A stretch of 64,000 bases of DNA. Source: Achromobacter agilis (GTDB lineage: Bacteria > Pseudomonadota > Gammaproteobacteria > Burkholderiales > Burkholderiaceae_B). Made by a program: the position numbers and the translations under genes. The notes under the pieces are model-generated. The model was given only the letters and a program-made list of their open reading frames with translations, was not told where the DNA came from and did no database searches. This document shows positions 23,960-32,720 of the stretch, in pieces (position 1 is the stretch's first letter; each line of letters begins with the position of its first letter). The DNA lies in NCBI RefSeq assembly GCF_900496965.1, contig NZ_UFQB01000019.1, positions 1 through 64,000 on the forward strand, in the 5' to 3' direction.

Positions 23960-26623
23960 CTAGGGCAAGGCCGCGGACGCGGCCTCCGGGTCTATGCCAT
24001 ACCGGACGATAGCCTCGGCCGACCGTTCGCGCGGGATCAGCCCATCGTCCGCCAGCGCTTTCAGCGCCGCCAGCGCAATATGATGGCGGTCTACCTCGAA
24101 GAAGGCGCGCAAGGCCTGCCGCGTATCCGAGCGGCCGAAGCCGTCGGTGCCCAGCGTCACGTAGCGGCGGTCCGCCATGAACGGACGGATCTGTTCGGCC
24201 ACCGTCTTCATATAGTCGGTGGCGGCCACCACCGGACCCGCGCTGCCGGCCAGCACCATTTCCGCATATCCGCGCCGCCTGTCCTCCAGCGGGTGCAACC
24301 GGCTCCAGCGCTCGGCCTCCTGGCCGTCGCGGCGCAATTCCGAATAGCTGGTCACGCTCCACACATCGGCCGGCACGCCGAAATCCCGCTGCAGCAGATC
24401 CGCCGCCGCCAGCGTTTCGCCCAGAATGGCGCCGCTGCCCAGCAATTGCACCCGCGCGGCGCCGGCCGCGCCCTCGCGCAGGCGGTATATCCCGCGCACG
24501 ATCCCGGTCTCCGCGCCTTCGGGCATGGGCGGATGCGCCGTCTTTTCATTGATCAGTGTCAGGTAGTAGAAGACGTCCTCTTCGTCCTGGTACATGCGGC
24601 GCATGCCGTCCTGCAGGATCACGGCGATCTCGTAGGCATAGGCGGGATCGTAGGCCACGCAGGACGGAATGACGGACGCCAGCACGTGGCTGTGGCCGTC
24701 GTCATGCTGCAGGCCTTCGCCCTCCAGCGTGGTGCGCCCCGACGTCGCTCCCAGCAGGAAGCCGCGCGCGCGGATGTCGCCCGCCGCCCAGGCCAGGTCG
24801 CCCACGCGCTGGAAGCCGAACATCGAATAGAAGATGTAGAACGGAATGGTGGCCACGCCGTGCGTGCTGTGGGCGGTGGCGGCGGCGATCCATGACGACA
24901 TGGCGCCCGACTCGTTGATCCCCTCCTGCAGGATCTGCCCCTTGCGGTCCTCGCGGTAGACGCTGAGCTGGTCGGCGTCCTGCGGCGTATAGAGCTGGCC
25001 CACGTGCGAATAGATGCCTACCTGGCGGAACATGCCGTCCATGCCGAAGGTGCGCGACTCGTCCGGCACGATGGGCACCACCCGCTGGCCGATCGACTGA
25101 TCCTTGAGCAGCTGGGCCAGCACGCGCACGAACGCCATGGTCGTCGAGAACTCGCGGCCGTCGCTGCCCTTCAGGTGGGCGGTGAACGCCTCCAGCGGCG
25201 GTGTCGCCAGCGGGCCGGGGCCGGGCAGCCGCCTGGGCAGGTGCCCGCCCGCGCGCGCGATCGCGGCGTCGAAGTACGCCTGCTCGGCGCTGCCGGGCGC
25301 CGGCTTGATGTAAGGGATGCGTTCCAGCTGCTCGTCGGGCACGCCAATCGCAAAGCGGTCGCGGAACGCGCGCACCGCCGGGTCCGCCATCTTTTTCTGC
25401 TGGTGATTGGTATTGGCCGCCTCGCCCGCCGCGCCCATGCCGTAGCCCTTGACCGTCTTGGCCAGAATCACGGTGGGCCGCCCCGTGTGCGCCACCGCTT
25501 CGGCATAGGCCGCGTAGACCTTGGCGTGATCGTGCCCGCCCCGGTTCAGCGCGCCGATCTCCTCGTCGCTCAGGTGCGCCACGCGTTCGAGCAGCGGCGG
25601 ATCCGCGCCGAAGAAGTGCTCGCGCACGTAGGCGCCGCCGCGCGCCTTGAACACCTGGTATTCCCCATCCACGCACTGCATCATGCGGCGGCGCAGGCGG
25701 CCGTCGTGGTCCTGGGCCAGCAGCTCGTCCCAGCCGCCGCCCCAGATCACCTTGATGACGTTCCAGCCGGCGCCCCGGTACACGCTCTCCAGTTCCTGGA
25801 TGATCTTGGCGTTGCCGCGCACCGGACCGTCCAGGCGCTGCAGGTTGCAGTTCACCACGAAGATCAGGTTGTCCAGCCGTTCCCGGCCCGCCATCGCCAC
25901 GGCGGCCAGCGTTTCGGGCTGGTCCTGCTCGCCGTCGCCCAGGAAACCCCACACCTTGCGGCCCTGCGCCGGGATAAGCTCGCGATCCTCCAGATAACGC
26001 ATGTAGCGCGCCTGGTAGGCCGCCATCAGCGGCCCCAGCCCCATCGATACCGTGGGAAACTGCCAGAACGACGGCATCGTGCGCGGGTGCGGATAGGACG
26101 ACAGCCCGCCCCCGCCGGTCTCGCGCCGGAAGCGGTCCAGCTCGTCCTCCGAGACGCGCCCTTCCAGATAGGCCCGGGCGTAGATGCCCGGCGCGGAATG
26201 CCCCTGGATGTAGAGCATGTCGCCGAGGAAACCGGGGGCCGCGGCCCGGAAAAAGTGCCGGTACCCGGTTTCGTACAGCGTCGTGGCCGAGGCGTAGGTG
26301 GCGATGTGCCCGCCCACGCCCGAGGTCTTGCCCGCCCGCAGCACCATGGCCATGGCGTTCCAGCGCAGATAGGCGTCCAGGCGCAGCTCGATGCCCACGT
26401 CGCCCGGGAAGGCTCCCTGCCGCGGCAAACCGATGGTGTTGACGTAGGGCGTGACCATCGGCGCCGCATAGCCGCCGCAGGCGGCGCGATCCTGATCGAT
26501 CAGCCGGTCGAGCAGGTAATGGGCGCGCGGCCCGCCTTCATAGACCTGCACGGCCTGCATGGCCTCCAACCATTCCTGGGTTTCCTGCGGGTCGGCGTCG
26601 GCGGGGTCGATCGGGGTTTGCAT
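23960..26623 (-). CDS. aceE: Pyruvate dehydrogenase E1 component, homodimeric (AceE) type
   Basis: 887-residue thiamine diphosphate enzyme. The TPP motif GFLGDGEQDQ...NLIFVVNCN, the substrate-domain WQFPTVSMGLGPL and ANTNHQQKKM loop, and the overall length match AceE. No E2 or E3 gene lies beside it, which is unusual since aceE normally heads aceEF-lpd, so it may be a second, specialised 2-oxo acid dehydrogenase E1 (as in methionine-degradation loci) rather than the housekeeping enzyme. Upstream is an AT-rich region with three TTGCA-N2-TGCAA elements, suggesting specific regulation. Confidence 0.9.
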   Translation of the reverse strand: MQTPIDPADADPQETQEWLEAMQAVQVYEGGPRAHYLLDRLIDQDRAACGGYAAPMVTPYVNTIGLPRQGAFPGDVGIELRLDAYLRWNAMAMVLRAGKTSGVGGHIATYASATTLYETGYRHFFRAAAPGFLGDMLYIQGHSAPGIYARAYLEGRVSEDELDRFRRETGGGGLSSYPHPRTMPSFWQFPTVSMGLGPLMAAYQARYMRYLEDRELIPAQGRKVWGFLGDGEQDQPETLAAVAMAGRERLDNLIFVVNCNLQRLDGPVRGNAKIIQELESVYRGAGWNVIKVIWGGGWDELLAQDHDGRLRRRMMQCVDGEYQVFKARGGAYVREHFFGADPPLLERVAHLSDEEIGALNRGGHDHAKVYAAYAEAVAHTGRPTVILAKTVKGYGMGAAGEAANTNHQQKKMADPAVRAFRDRFAIGVPDEQLERIPYIKPAPGSAEQAYFDAAIARAGGHLPRRLPGPGPLATPPLEAFTAHLKGSDGREFSTTMAFVRVLAQLLKDQSIGQRVVPIVPDESRTFGMDGMFRQVGIYSHVGQLYTPQDADQLSVYREDRKGQILQEGINESGAMSSWIAAATAHSTHGVATIPFYIFYSMFGFQRVGDLAWAAGDIRARGFLLGATSGRTTLEGEGLQHDDGHSHVLASVIPSCVAYDPAYAYEIAVILQDGMRRMYQDEEDVFYYLTLINEKTAHPPMPEGAETGIVRGIYRLREGAAGAARVQLLGSGAILGETLAAADLLQRDFGVPADVWSVTSYSELRRDGQEAERWSRLHPLEDRRRGYAEMVLAGSAGPVVAATDYMKTVAEQIRPFMADRRYVTLGTDGFGRSDTRQALRAFFEVDRHHIALAALKALADDGLIPRERSAEAIVRYGIDPEAASAALP

Positions 26624-26691
26624 GGCGTCCTCCTGGTGGGCGCGATGGCGGCATCCCGTCAGTCACGGTTACCGGCATTTCGCATTGTGAG

Positions 26692-26752
26692 TTGCAATTG
26701 CATCATGTGCAATTGCAATCGTATGGAGGTTTTTTGATAATTGCAAGTGCAA
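26692..26752. promoter_or_regulatory. Three TTGCA-N2-TGCAA elements upstream of aceE
   Basis: Elements at 26692-26703, 26707-26718 and 26741-26752, the third exact and the first two off by one base each. The first two together form a perfect 11-bp inverted repeat (26692-26702 with 26708-26718) around TCATG. They lie 70-130 bp before the E1 start in an AT-rich gap. Looks like a cooperative operator. Confidence 0.6.
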
Positions 26753-26800
26753 TCAAAAATCGGAAACCCCGGCAGAGCGCGTTGCCGCGGGCCTGCGCTC

Positions 26801-27127
26801 CTATCTCGCCGCGCTCATCATGAATTCCACCGCGGCGCGCAGCGTCGCCTCGTCGGCGGACGAGCCGCCGCGCGGCGGCATCGCGCCCTTGCCCTTGAGC
26901 ACGGTGACGAGCAGCGCATCCGCGCCTTGCGCGATGAATGGCGACCAGGCTTGCCTGTCGCCCAGCTTGGGCGCGTTGGCCACCCCGCTGGCGTGGCACA
27001 CGACGCAGGCGGACTTGTAGAGTTTTTCGCCGGCAGGATTGGCAGCGGCCAGCGTTTCCGCTTGCGCCCATGGAACGGGCAGGCCGGCCAGGGCCGCCGC
27101 CAGTGCGATTCGATGAAAATTGGACAT
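26801..27127 (-). CDS. Class I cytochrome c, c5-like
   Basis: 108-residue periplasmic cytochrome. A signal peptide ends AQA about residue 23. Haem attachment is Cys41-Val-Val-Cys44-His45, and the probable axial Met is in GAMPPRGG. Its position directly downstream of nirK on the same strand (73 bp) suggests it is an electron donor to the nitrite reductase. Confidence 0.88.
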   Translation of the reverse strand: MSNFHRIALAAALAGLPVPWAQAETLAAANPAGEKLYKSACVVCHASGVANAPKLGDRQAWSPFIAQGADALLVTVLKGKGAMPPRGGSSADEATLRAAVEFMMSAAR

Positions 27128-27200
27128 GGCAGAACTCCGTCGGAAAGTATCGCGGCAGGCGCCGGACGGATGCCGGGAAGCATCCTTCCGGCTCCGCCAG

Positions 27201-28283
27201 TCAGCGCGGGATCGGGCCGGGCGCCTTGATCTGCTTCATCAGATCGTCGTTCCACTTGCCCTCGACCTTGATGTGTCCGGCCGCGCCCAGTTCGAAGGCT
27301 TCGATCAGATTGTGGTTCAGGTATGCGTATACGCCCGGTTGCTTGAAGGTGTAGAGCGCGGCGCCCGCGGAACCCCCGCGGATGAACCAGGTCTCGAGAT
27401 CCTTCTGCGGCGGATTGGCGAACTTTCCGGTTTCCCAGACCCAGTCGCCATGGCCGCCGATCAGGTGCGGCCGCGTATCGCGGTTGGCCTGCGAATGAAT
27501 CAGCAGCACGGTTTCGCCGACCTTGGCCGTCAGGGCGTTGGCGCCGGTCAGCGCGCCGACCTTGCCGTTGAACACAATGTGCGTCGGCGTGAGCGTGCGC
27601 ATCACTTCCACCGTATCGCCATAGCTTTCGGCCAGCGTGGGGTAATCCTTGTACTTGCCGTTTTCGTCCTTGGGGATGTAGAGATCGAATTCGCCGATCG
27701 TGTAGGCACGGTCATAGCGCAGGGGCTTGCCCTGCGGGTCCTTGAGGCCGTCGCGCGGCAGCACCATCAGGGTGCCGCTCATGCCCGACACGACGTGCCA
27801 GGGCACCATGCCCTCGGGCGCGCAGTGGTAGACGAAGGTGCCGCTGCGGTCCGCCTTGAAGCGCAGCGTGGCCTGTTCGCCCGGATTGACGTTGGTCAGC
27901 TTCGCGCCGCCCAGCGCGCCCGTGGCCGCATGGAAGTCCACGTTGTGCGGCATCGCGTTGGTGGCGGGATTGACCAGGGTCAGTTCGACGTAGTCGCCTT
28001 CGTGCACCACCAGCGTGGGGCCGGGCATGGAACCATTGAACGTCATGGCCTGCAGCGTCGTGCCCTTGTCGTCGATGACCAGCTTCTTTTCCTCGATGTT
28101 CATCACGAATTCGACCACCTTCGGCCCCGACTTCGTGGCCTGTTCGTGCGGGTGGACCATGGGCGGGGCGACGAGAGTGACCTTGGCGCGCGGCAGCTTG
28201 TCGGCGTCCTGCGCGAACGCGGCCGTTGCCGCCATCGTGAAAGCCAGCGCCGCAGCAAGCAAGGTGGGCCGTAATGCGTTCAT
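27201..28283 (-). CDS. nirK: Copper-containing nitrite reductase
   Basis: 360-residue periplasmic enzyme reducing nitrite to nitric oxide. Signal peptide ends AAFA at residue 24. Type 1 copper ligands: His113, Cys154, His163 and Met168. Type 2 ligands include His118 and His153 plus a late His in [10 protein letters not shown]. Asp116 is the catalytic aspartate. The mature protein looks nearly identical, from memory, to the blue nitrite reductase of Achromobacter xylosoxidans. The start at 28283 has GGAG upstream. An FNR-like box lies at 28362-28375 in the gap shared with the divergent Crp/Fnr gene. Confidence 0.97.
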   Translation of the reverse strand: MNALRPTLLAAALAFTMAATAAFAQDADKLPRAKVTLVAPPMVHPHEQATKSGPKVVEFVMNIEEKKLVIDDKGTTLQAMTFNGSMPGPTLVVHEGDYVELTLVNPATNAMPHNVDFHAATGALGGAKLTNVNPGEQATLRFKADRSGTFVYHCAPEGMVPWHVVSGMSGTLMVLPRDGLKDPQGKPLRYDRAYTIGEFDLYIPKDENGKYKDYPTLAESYGDTVEVMRTLTPTHIVFNGKVGALTGANALTAKVGETVLLIHSQANRDTRPHLIGGHGDWVWETGKFANPPQKDLETWFIRGGSAGAALYTFKQPGVYAYLNHNLIEAFELGAAGHIKVEGKWNDDLMKQIKAPGPIPR

Positions 28284-28361
28284 ATCCAGCTCCTTATCGG
28301 GGTGTTTCAATTGCCGGAAAAGCCGGCAGCCCTATTGAAAAACCCGCGGCGTCCCCGCTCT

Positions 28362-28375
28362 TTGCTGTAGCGCAA
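28362..28375. promoter_or_regulatory. FNR/NnrR-type box upstream of nirK
   Basis: TTGCTGTAGCGCAA fits TTG-N8-CAA, the core of FNR, DNR and NnrR sites, with TTGC/GCAA arms. It lies in the gap between nirK and the Crp/Fnr regulator and is suitably placed to serve either gene. Confidence 0.5.
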
Positions 28376-28470
28376 ACTCCGGAGCAAGCCCGCGCGCCGC
28401 ACGCATTGTCATCGCATGGCGGCGGTGTCACCATGGGTCCGTGGAGATCCCTCCGTCTTTTAGGACCGCC

Positions 28471-29292
28471 ATGCCGTCGCCGCTCTGCCACGCGCTGTTG
28501 CGCAACCTGGAACTCTTCAAACCCTTGTCCGATGCGCAGTTGAAGTCCGCGCTGCGCGGCGCGCAACCCTGCCGGCTGGTCGCCGGCGCCATCGCCTACC
28601 GCCAGGGCGCAATGGCCTCCCACTTCTTCGTGCTGCTCAGCGGCCGCCTGAAAGTGGCGCAGCTCACCGCCGAAGGCGAGCAGGTCGTCGTGCGCTACGT
28701 CAACCCGGGCGACATGTTCGGCCTGGCCCGCGCCATGCGCCAATCGCGCTATCCCGCCACGGTAGAGGCCGTGCTGGAAAGCGTGTGCCTGGCCTGGCCG
28801 GACGCGCTCTGGGAGCGCTTCGTCGGCAACCATCCCCAACTGAGCGCCATGGCGCTGCAGACCATGGGCCAGCGCCTGCAGGACGCGCACCTGCGCATCC
28901 AGGAGCTGTCGACGGACGAGGTAGAGCAACGCGTGGCGCGCACGATCCTGCGCCTGGTCGAAAGCTCGGGGCAGCCGACCGCCGGCGGCATCGGCATCGG
29001 CTTTCCGATCACGCGCCAGGACATCGCCGAAATGACCGGCACCACGCTGCATACCGTCAGCCGCCTGCTCAGCGACTGGAGGCAGCGCGGCATCGTCGAC
29101 AGCAGCCGCAAGCGCATCGTGCTGCGCTCGCCCGCCGCGCTGGCCCGCGTGTCGGGCCACGTCCAGGCGGCCATGGATTGTTCGGGCTGCGCGTCCTGTA
29201 TCGACGGCGCGCCGGCCAAGGCGGCCCAGCCTGCCCGCGCGCAGCCCCCCGCTCGCGCGCCCGGTCGCGGGCCTGCGCAAAGCGCCGCGTAG
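28471..29292 (+). CDS. Crp/Fnr family regulator with Cys-rich C-terminal tail
   Basis: 273-residue regulator. An N-terminal cyclic-nucleotide-type barrel (VAGAIAYRQGAMASHFFVLLSGRLKVAQL) is followed by a winged helix (ITRQDIAEMTGTTLHTVSRLLSDWRQRGIV, about residues 180-210). The FNR Cys cluster is absent from the N-terminus, but the tail has Cys237-x2-Cys240-x2-Cys243 before a Pro/Ala-rich end. Divergent from nirK and convergent with nirV, so a DNR/NnrR-like denitrification role is likely. AGGA precedes the ATG at 28471; an in-frame GTG lies at 28441. Confidence 0.87.
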   Translation: MPSPLCHALLRNLELFKPLSDAQLKSALRGAQPCRLVAGAIAYRQGAMASHFFVLLSGRLKVAQLTAEGEQVVVRYVNPGDMFGLARAMRQSRYPATVEAVLESVCLAWPDALWERFVGNHPQLSAMALQTMGQRLQDAHLRIQELSTDEVEQRVARTILRLVESSGQPTAGGIGIGFPITRQDIAEMTGTTLHTVSRLLSDWRQRGIVDSSRKRIVLRSPAALARVSGHVQAAMDCSGCASCIDGAPAKAAQPARAQPPARAPGRGPAQSAA

Positions 29293-29299
29293 CGCTGGC

Positions 29300-30094
29300 C
29301 TAGCCTTCTTCCCGCACCAGCCGCAGACCCAGGTTGGCGGGCGGCGTCCCGACCGAGCAGGCGCCGCTCTTCGGATCGCGGATGAAGTCCGGCAGATAGG
29401 CGATGTGCCGCCCCGCCGCGACGCGGATGCCGCAATTCCGGCCCGCGTCCGCGTCTCCGTCCGGCGCATCGAGAATGCGCCGCGCATGGCAGTCGCTGGT
29501 CCAGTCCCAGACGCTGCCGGCCATGTCCATCAGCCCCCGGTCATTGACGCCAAAGGCGCCGAACGGCAGCACATCCGTGTCTTCCTGCTGGCGCTGGCTC
29601 TGGGCATCGTATTCCGCCAGCCAACGCTGGGCGGGATCGTCGCTATCAGGCAGCCGAAGCGCCTCGCGGTAGGCCTCGCCGGCCGCATAGATCCATTCGG
29701 GATACGTGGGCAGGCGCCAGCGCTGGCCGGTGCGCGCGGAAAGCCAGACGGCATAGGCCGTCGCGTCGGTCCAGCTGATGCCCACGGCGGGCAGGTCGGG
29801 CGCGGCGGCCTGGCGTTGCGCCGCGTCCAGCGGCTTGCAACCGCCCGCCTGGACGCAGGCAGCGTATTCGGCCTGGCTGACCTGGCGTTTCATGATGGAC
29901 AGCCCGTGCGGATAGCGGGCGATCAGCGGCACGGGCGTCACGGGCCGGCCGGCGCGCAGCGCCTCGCCCGGCGGCTGGTAGGCCACCTCGCCCGCCGGCA
30001 GCCGCAGCACCTCCGGCAACGGCGAAGGGGCCCGTTCGGCGGGCCCGCATGCGGTCAACAATAAGAGAAACGCGGCGATCGGAAGGCGGCGCAC
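29300..30094 (-). CDS. nirV: NirV-like lipoprotein, formylglycine-generating enzyme family fold
   Basis: 264 residues with a lipoprotein signal (LLLLTAC, Cys16) and the SUMF1/FGE fold: VSQAEYAACVQAGGC, VGISWTDATAYAVWLSARTGQRWRLPTYPEWIYAAG, and a C-terminal NLGLRLVRE. NirV proteins accompany nirK in many denitrifiers and their exact role is unsettled. Here it sits between norB and the regulator rather than next to nirK. A perfect TTGCGC-TG-GCGCAA box lies upstream at 30173-30186. Confidence 0.82.
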   Translation of the reverse strand: MRRLPIAAFLLLLTACGPAERAPSPLPEVLRLPAGEVAYQPPGEALRAGRPVTPVPLIARYPHGLSIMKRQVSQAEYAACVQAGGCKPLDAAQRQAAAPDLPAVGISWTDATAYAVWLSARTGQRWRLPTYPEWIYAAGEAYREALRLPDSDDPAQRWLAEYDAQSQRQQEDTDVLPFGAFGVNDRGLMDMAGSVWDWTSDCHARRILDAPDGDADAGRNCGIRVAAGRHIAYLPDFIRDPKSGACSVGTPPANLGLRLVREEG

Positions 30095-30172
30095 GGATCG
30101 GACTCCGGTTGCGCCCGGGGCGGAGCGCCCCGGGACCTGCCTCCATTGAACCGGCCGCCGCTCCCGTCCTCT

Positions 30173-30186
30173 TTGCGCTGGCGCAA
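30173..30186. promoter_or_regulatory. FNR-type box upstream of nirV
   Basis: TTGCGCTGGCGCAA is a near-perfect 14-bp dyad with TTGCGC/GCGCAA arms, matching TTG-N8-CAA. It lies 79 bp upstream of the nirV start, downstream of the norB stop. The similar site at 28362 suggests one Crp/Fnr protein controls both. Confidence 0.5.
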
Positions 30187-30205
30187 GGAGGACGGGGCCG
30201 GGGCC

Positions 30206-32491
30206 TCAGCCTCGGGCGGGCCGGGCCTGCAGGCGCGGCTCGCTGGTGGCGGGCTTGCCGCTGAGCAGGCCCAGGATGACCTGCAGCACCATCGCCAGCG
30301 CGCCCAGCAGGAAGACCACGTCGCCGAACGTGCGGCCCCAGCGCAGGGTCTTCAGGATGTCCTGCTGCATGAAGGCTTCGCTGCGGGCGTACCACATGCC
30401 CTCGCTGACGCTGGCGTGGAACTGGATCAGGCCGATGGGCAGCAGGCTGGTGAAGATCATCAGCGCCAGGCCCAGGTTCAGCCCCCAGAACGCCAGCTTC
30501 ATCAGGCCGGGGCTGAGCGCATACTGAGGACGGATGTAGCGCAGCACCAGCAGGGTGAAGCCCAGCGCCAGGAAGCCGTACACGCCGAACAGGGCCGCGT
30601 GCGCGTGCACCGGTGTCGTGTTCAGGCCCTGGATGTAGTAGAGCGAAATGGGCGGGTTGATCATGAAGCCGAAAACGCCCGCGCCCAGCATGTTCCAGAA
30701 CGCCACGGCCACGAAGCACATCAGCGGCCATTTCAGATCGTTCATCCACACGGCGCGCGACTTCAGGCGCCAGTTTTCCCAGGCCTCGTGGCCCAGCACG
30801 ATCAGCGGCACCACTTCCAGCGCCGAGAAGCTCGCGCCCACCGCCATCACGGGCGTGGTCGTGCCCGCGAAGTACAAGTGGTGGAAGGTGCCCGGAATGC
30901 CGCCCAGCATGAACAGCGAGGCCGAGGCCAGGCTGGCGGTCGTGGCCATGCGGCGCGACACCAGGCCCAGGGTCGAGAAAATAAAGGCCAACGCGGTCGT
31001 GGCAAAGACTTCGAAGAAGCCCTCGACCCACAGGTGGACGATCCACCAGCGCCAGTACTCCATCACCGTCAGGTGCGTGCGTTCGCCGTAGAAGAAGCCG
31101 GCGCCGTAGAACAGCCCGATCGCGCCCACCGACGCCGTCAGGAGCGCCAGCAGGTTCTTGTCGCCACCCGGCGTGCGCAGCGCGGGCACGATGCCGCGCA
31201 GCATCAGCACGAGCCAGAAGCAGATGCCGGCGAACTTGCCGATCTGCCACAGACGGCCCAGATCCACGTATTCATAGCCTTGATGGCCGAGCCAGAAGTT
31301 CAGGTCCGGCGGCATGATCTGCGCGATCGCCAGGTAGTTGCCGACGAAGGAGCCGACCACTACGACCACCAGCGCCCAGAACAGAATGTCGACACCCGCC
31401 TTCTGGAACTTCGGATCGCGCCCGCCGTTGATGAGCGGGGCCAGGAACAGGCCCGCCGCCAGGAAGCCGGTAGCGATCCAGAACAGCGCGCTCTGGATGT
31501 GCCAGGTACGCACGAGCGAATACGGGAACCACTGCGACACATCGATGCCGTAGAACTTCTGCCCTTCGACCGTGTAGTGCGCGGTGAAGCCGCCCAGCAG
31601 CACCTGGAACCCGAACAGCGCAACGACCAGGAACAGGTACTTGCCCAGCGCCCGCTGCGACGGCGTCAGCGCGAACGTAGTCAGGGGATCCTTCGCGGGC
31701 GCGGCGGGCTCCTCTTCTTCCTTGCCGCGCAAGAAGGCCCAGGCCCATACGAGCAGCCCGATGCCCGCCAGCAGCACCACCACGCTGATGATGGACCACA
31801 TGACGTTTTCGGCGCTGGGGGTGTTGCCGATCAGCGGTTCGTGCGGCCAGTTGTTGGTATAGGTGACCGGCATGCCTTCGCGCTCGGTCGCCGCGGCCCA
31901 GGCCGTCCAGAAGAAGAAGTGCGTGAGCTGCGTGCGGCGCGCGGCGTCGGGCAGCGTGTTTTCCTTCATGGCGAAGCTTTCGCGGCTGCCGTGCAGGGCC
32001 GGCGCATCGGAAAACAGCTGCTCATAGTAGGCGGCGGTCTGCGCCATCGCGCGCGCGCGGCGCGGGCTGACCGTCAGCGTGTCGGTCGCGGCGTCGCTGC
32101 GGTTGGCGCGGTACTCGGCTTTCAGCGCCTCGCGCAGCGCGGCCTGCTCGGGCGCGGCCAGCTGGGCGTAGTCCTTGCCATGCGTGTCGCGCGCGGCAAG
32201 GTCCAGCCATGCCGTCAGTTCACGATGCAGCCAGTCGGCCGTCCAGTCCGGCGCCTGGTAGGCGCCGTGCCCCCAGACCGATCCCAGTTGCATGCCGCCG
32301 ACCGATTGCCAGGCGGTCTGGCCGTCCAGGATGTCGTCGCGGCCGAACAGGCGGGCGCCGTCGGCCGTGACGACCTGGCCGGGAATCGGCGGAGCCTGGC
32401 GGTAGACTTCACCGCCGTAGAAGCCCAGCAATGCGAATGTGATCGCCAGCACGGCGATCAGCGTGAACCATAACTTCCGATACGGACCCAT
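30206..32491 (-). CDS. norB: Quinol-dependent nitric oxide reductase (qNOR)
   Basis: 761-residue single-chain reductase that turns nitric oxide into nitrous oxide using quinol. An N-terminal periplasmic extension of about 230 residues (cytochrome-like but without CxxCH) precedes the fourteen-helix haem-copper oxidase type domain. Conserved histidine regions include SLVRTWHIQSALFW and NTTPVHAHAALFGVYGF; the Glu-rich LWVEGFFEVFATTAL is also visible. No norC is present or needed. The upstream gap shows a -24/-12 promoter and GGT-N7-ACC sites. Confidence 0.96.
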   Translation of the reverse strand: MGPYRKLWFTLIAVLAITFALLGFYGGEVYRQAPPIPGQVVTADGARLFGRDDILDGQTAWQSVGGMQLGSVWGHGAYQAPDWTADWLHRELTAWLDLAARDTHGKDYAQLAAPEQAALREALKAEYRANRSDAATDTLTVSPRRARAMAQTAAYYEQLFSDAPALHGSRESFAMKENTLPDAARRTQLTHFFFWTAWAAATEREGMPVTYTNNWPHEPLIGNTPSAENVMWSIISVVVLLAGIGLLVWAWAFLRGKEEEEPAAPAKDPLTTFALTPSQRALGKYLFLVVALFGFQVLLGGFTAHYTVEGQKFYGIDVSQWFPYSLVRTWHIQSALFWIATGFLAAGLFLAPLINGGRDPKFQKAGVDILFWALVVVVVGSFVGNYLAIAQIMPPDLNFWLGHQGYEYVDLGRLWQIGKFAGICFWLVLMLRGIVPALRTPGGDKNLLALLTASVGAIGLFYGAGFFYGERTHLTVMEYWRWWIVHLWVEGFFEVFATTALAFIFSTLGLVSRRMATTASLASASLFMLGGIPGTFHHLYFAGTTTPVMAVGASFSALEVVPLIVLGHEAWENWRLKSRAVWMNDLKWPLMCFVAVAFWNMLGAGVFGFMINPPISLYYIQGLNTTPVHAHAALFGVYGFLALGFTLLVLRYIRPQYALSPGLMKLAFWGLNLGLALMIFTSLLPIGLIQFHASVSEGMWYARSEAFMQQDILKTLRWGRTFGDVVFLLGALAMVLQVILGLLSGKPATSEPRLQARPARG

Positions 32492-32542
32492 GATGGGAAC
32501 GCCCTCCAGTGTTGCTTGCGGTTAGTGGGGTACGTTCCCTTA

Positions 32543-32558
32543 TGCGAATTCCGTGCCA
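32543..32558 (-). promoter_or_regulatory. Candidate sigma54 (-24/-12) promoter of norB
   Basis: On the minus strand TGGCACGGAATTCGCA matches the sigma54 consensus TGGCACG-N4-TTGCA with one mismatch. The invariant GG and GC are separated by 10 bases as required. It lies about 52 bp upstream of the norB start. Confidence 0.6.
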
Positions 32559-32597
32559 GAAAAAATCCCCGTCAAATCAATGGACTATTCGCACCAG

Positions 32598-32655
32598 GGT
32601 TTTTTTGACCGCACCACGGCAGGGTATAAATCACTATCGCAGGGTTTTTTTGACC
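32598..32655. promoter_or_regulatory. NorR-type GGT-N7-ACC enhancer sites
   Basis: GGT-N7-ACC occurs at 32598-32610 and 32643-32655, both inside a near-identical 21-bp direct repeat. A one-mismatch copy (GGT-N7-ACT) lies at 32623-32635. This is the form described for NorR of Ralstonia. The sites are 40-110 bp upstream of the sigma54 promoter of norB. The MarR gene on the other side could also be affected. Confidence 0.6.
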
Positions 32656-32720
32656 ACACCATAGGGGCGCCTCCCTCTTACAATCCCGCCACATTTCCCC
32701 TCTTTCAAGGAGCCGATCGC

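Noticed and set aside
25004..26737. Long plus-strand open frame opposite the E1 dehydrogenase
   Set aside because: Antisense shadow of a gene with intact thiamine motifs; no recognisable domain.
30146..32473. 775-codon plus-strand open frame opposite norB
   Set aside because: Antisense shadow; charged low-complexity translation while the minus strand encodes a full qNOR.
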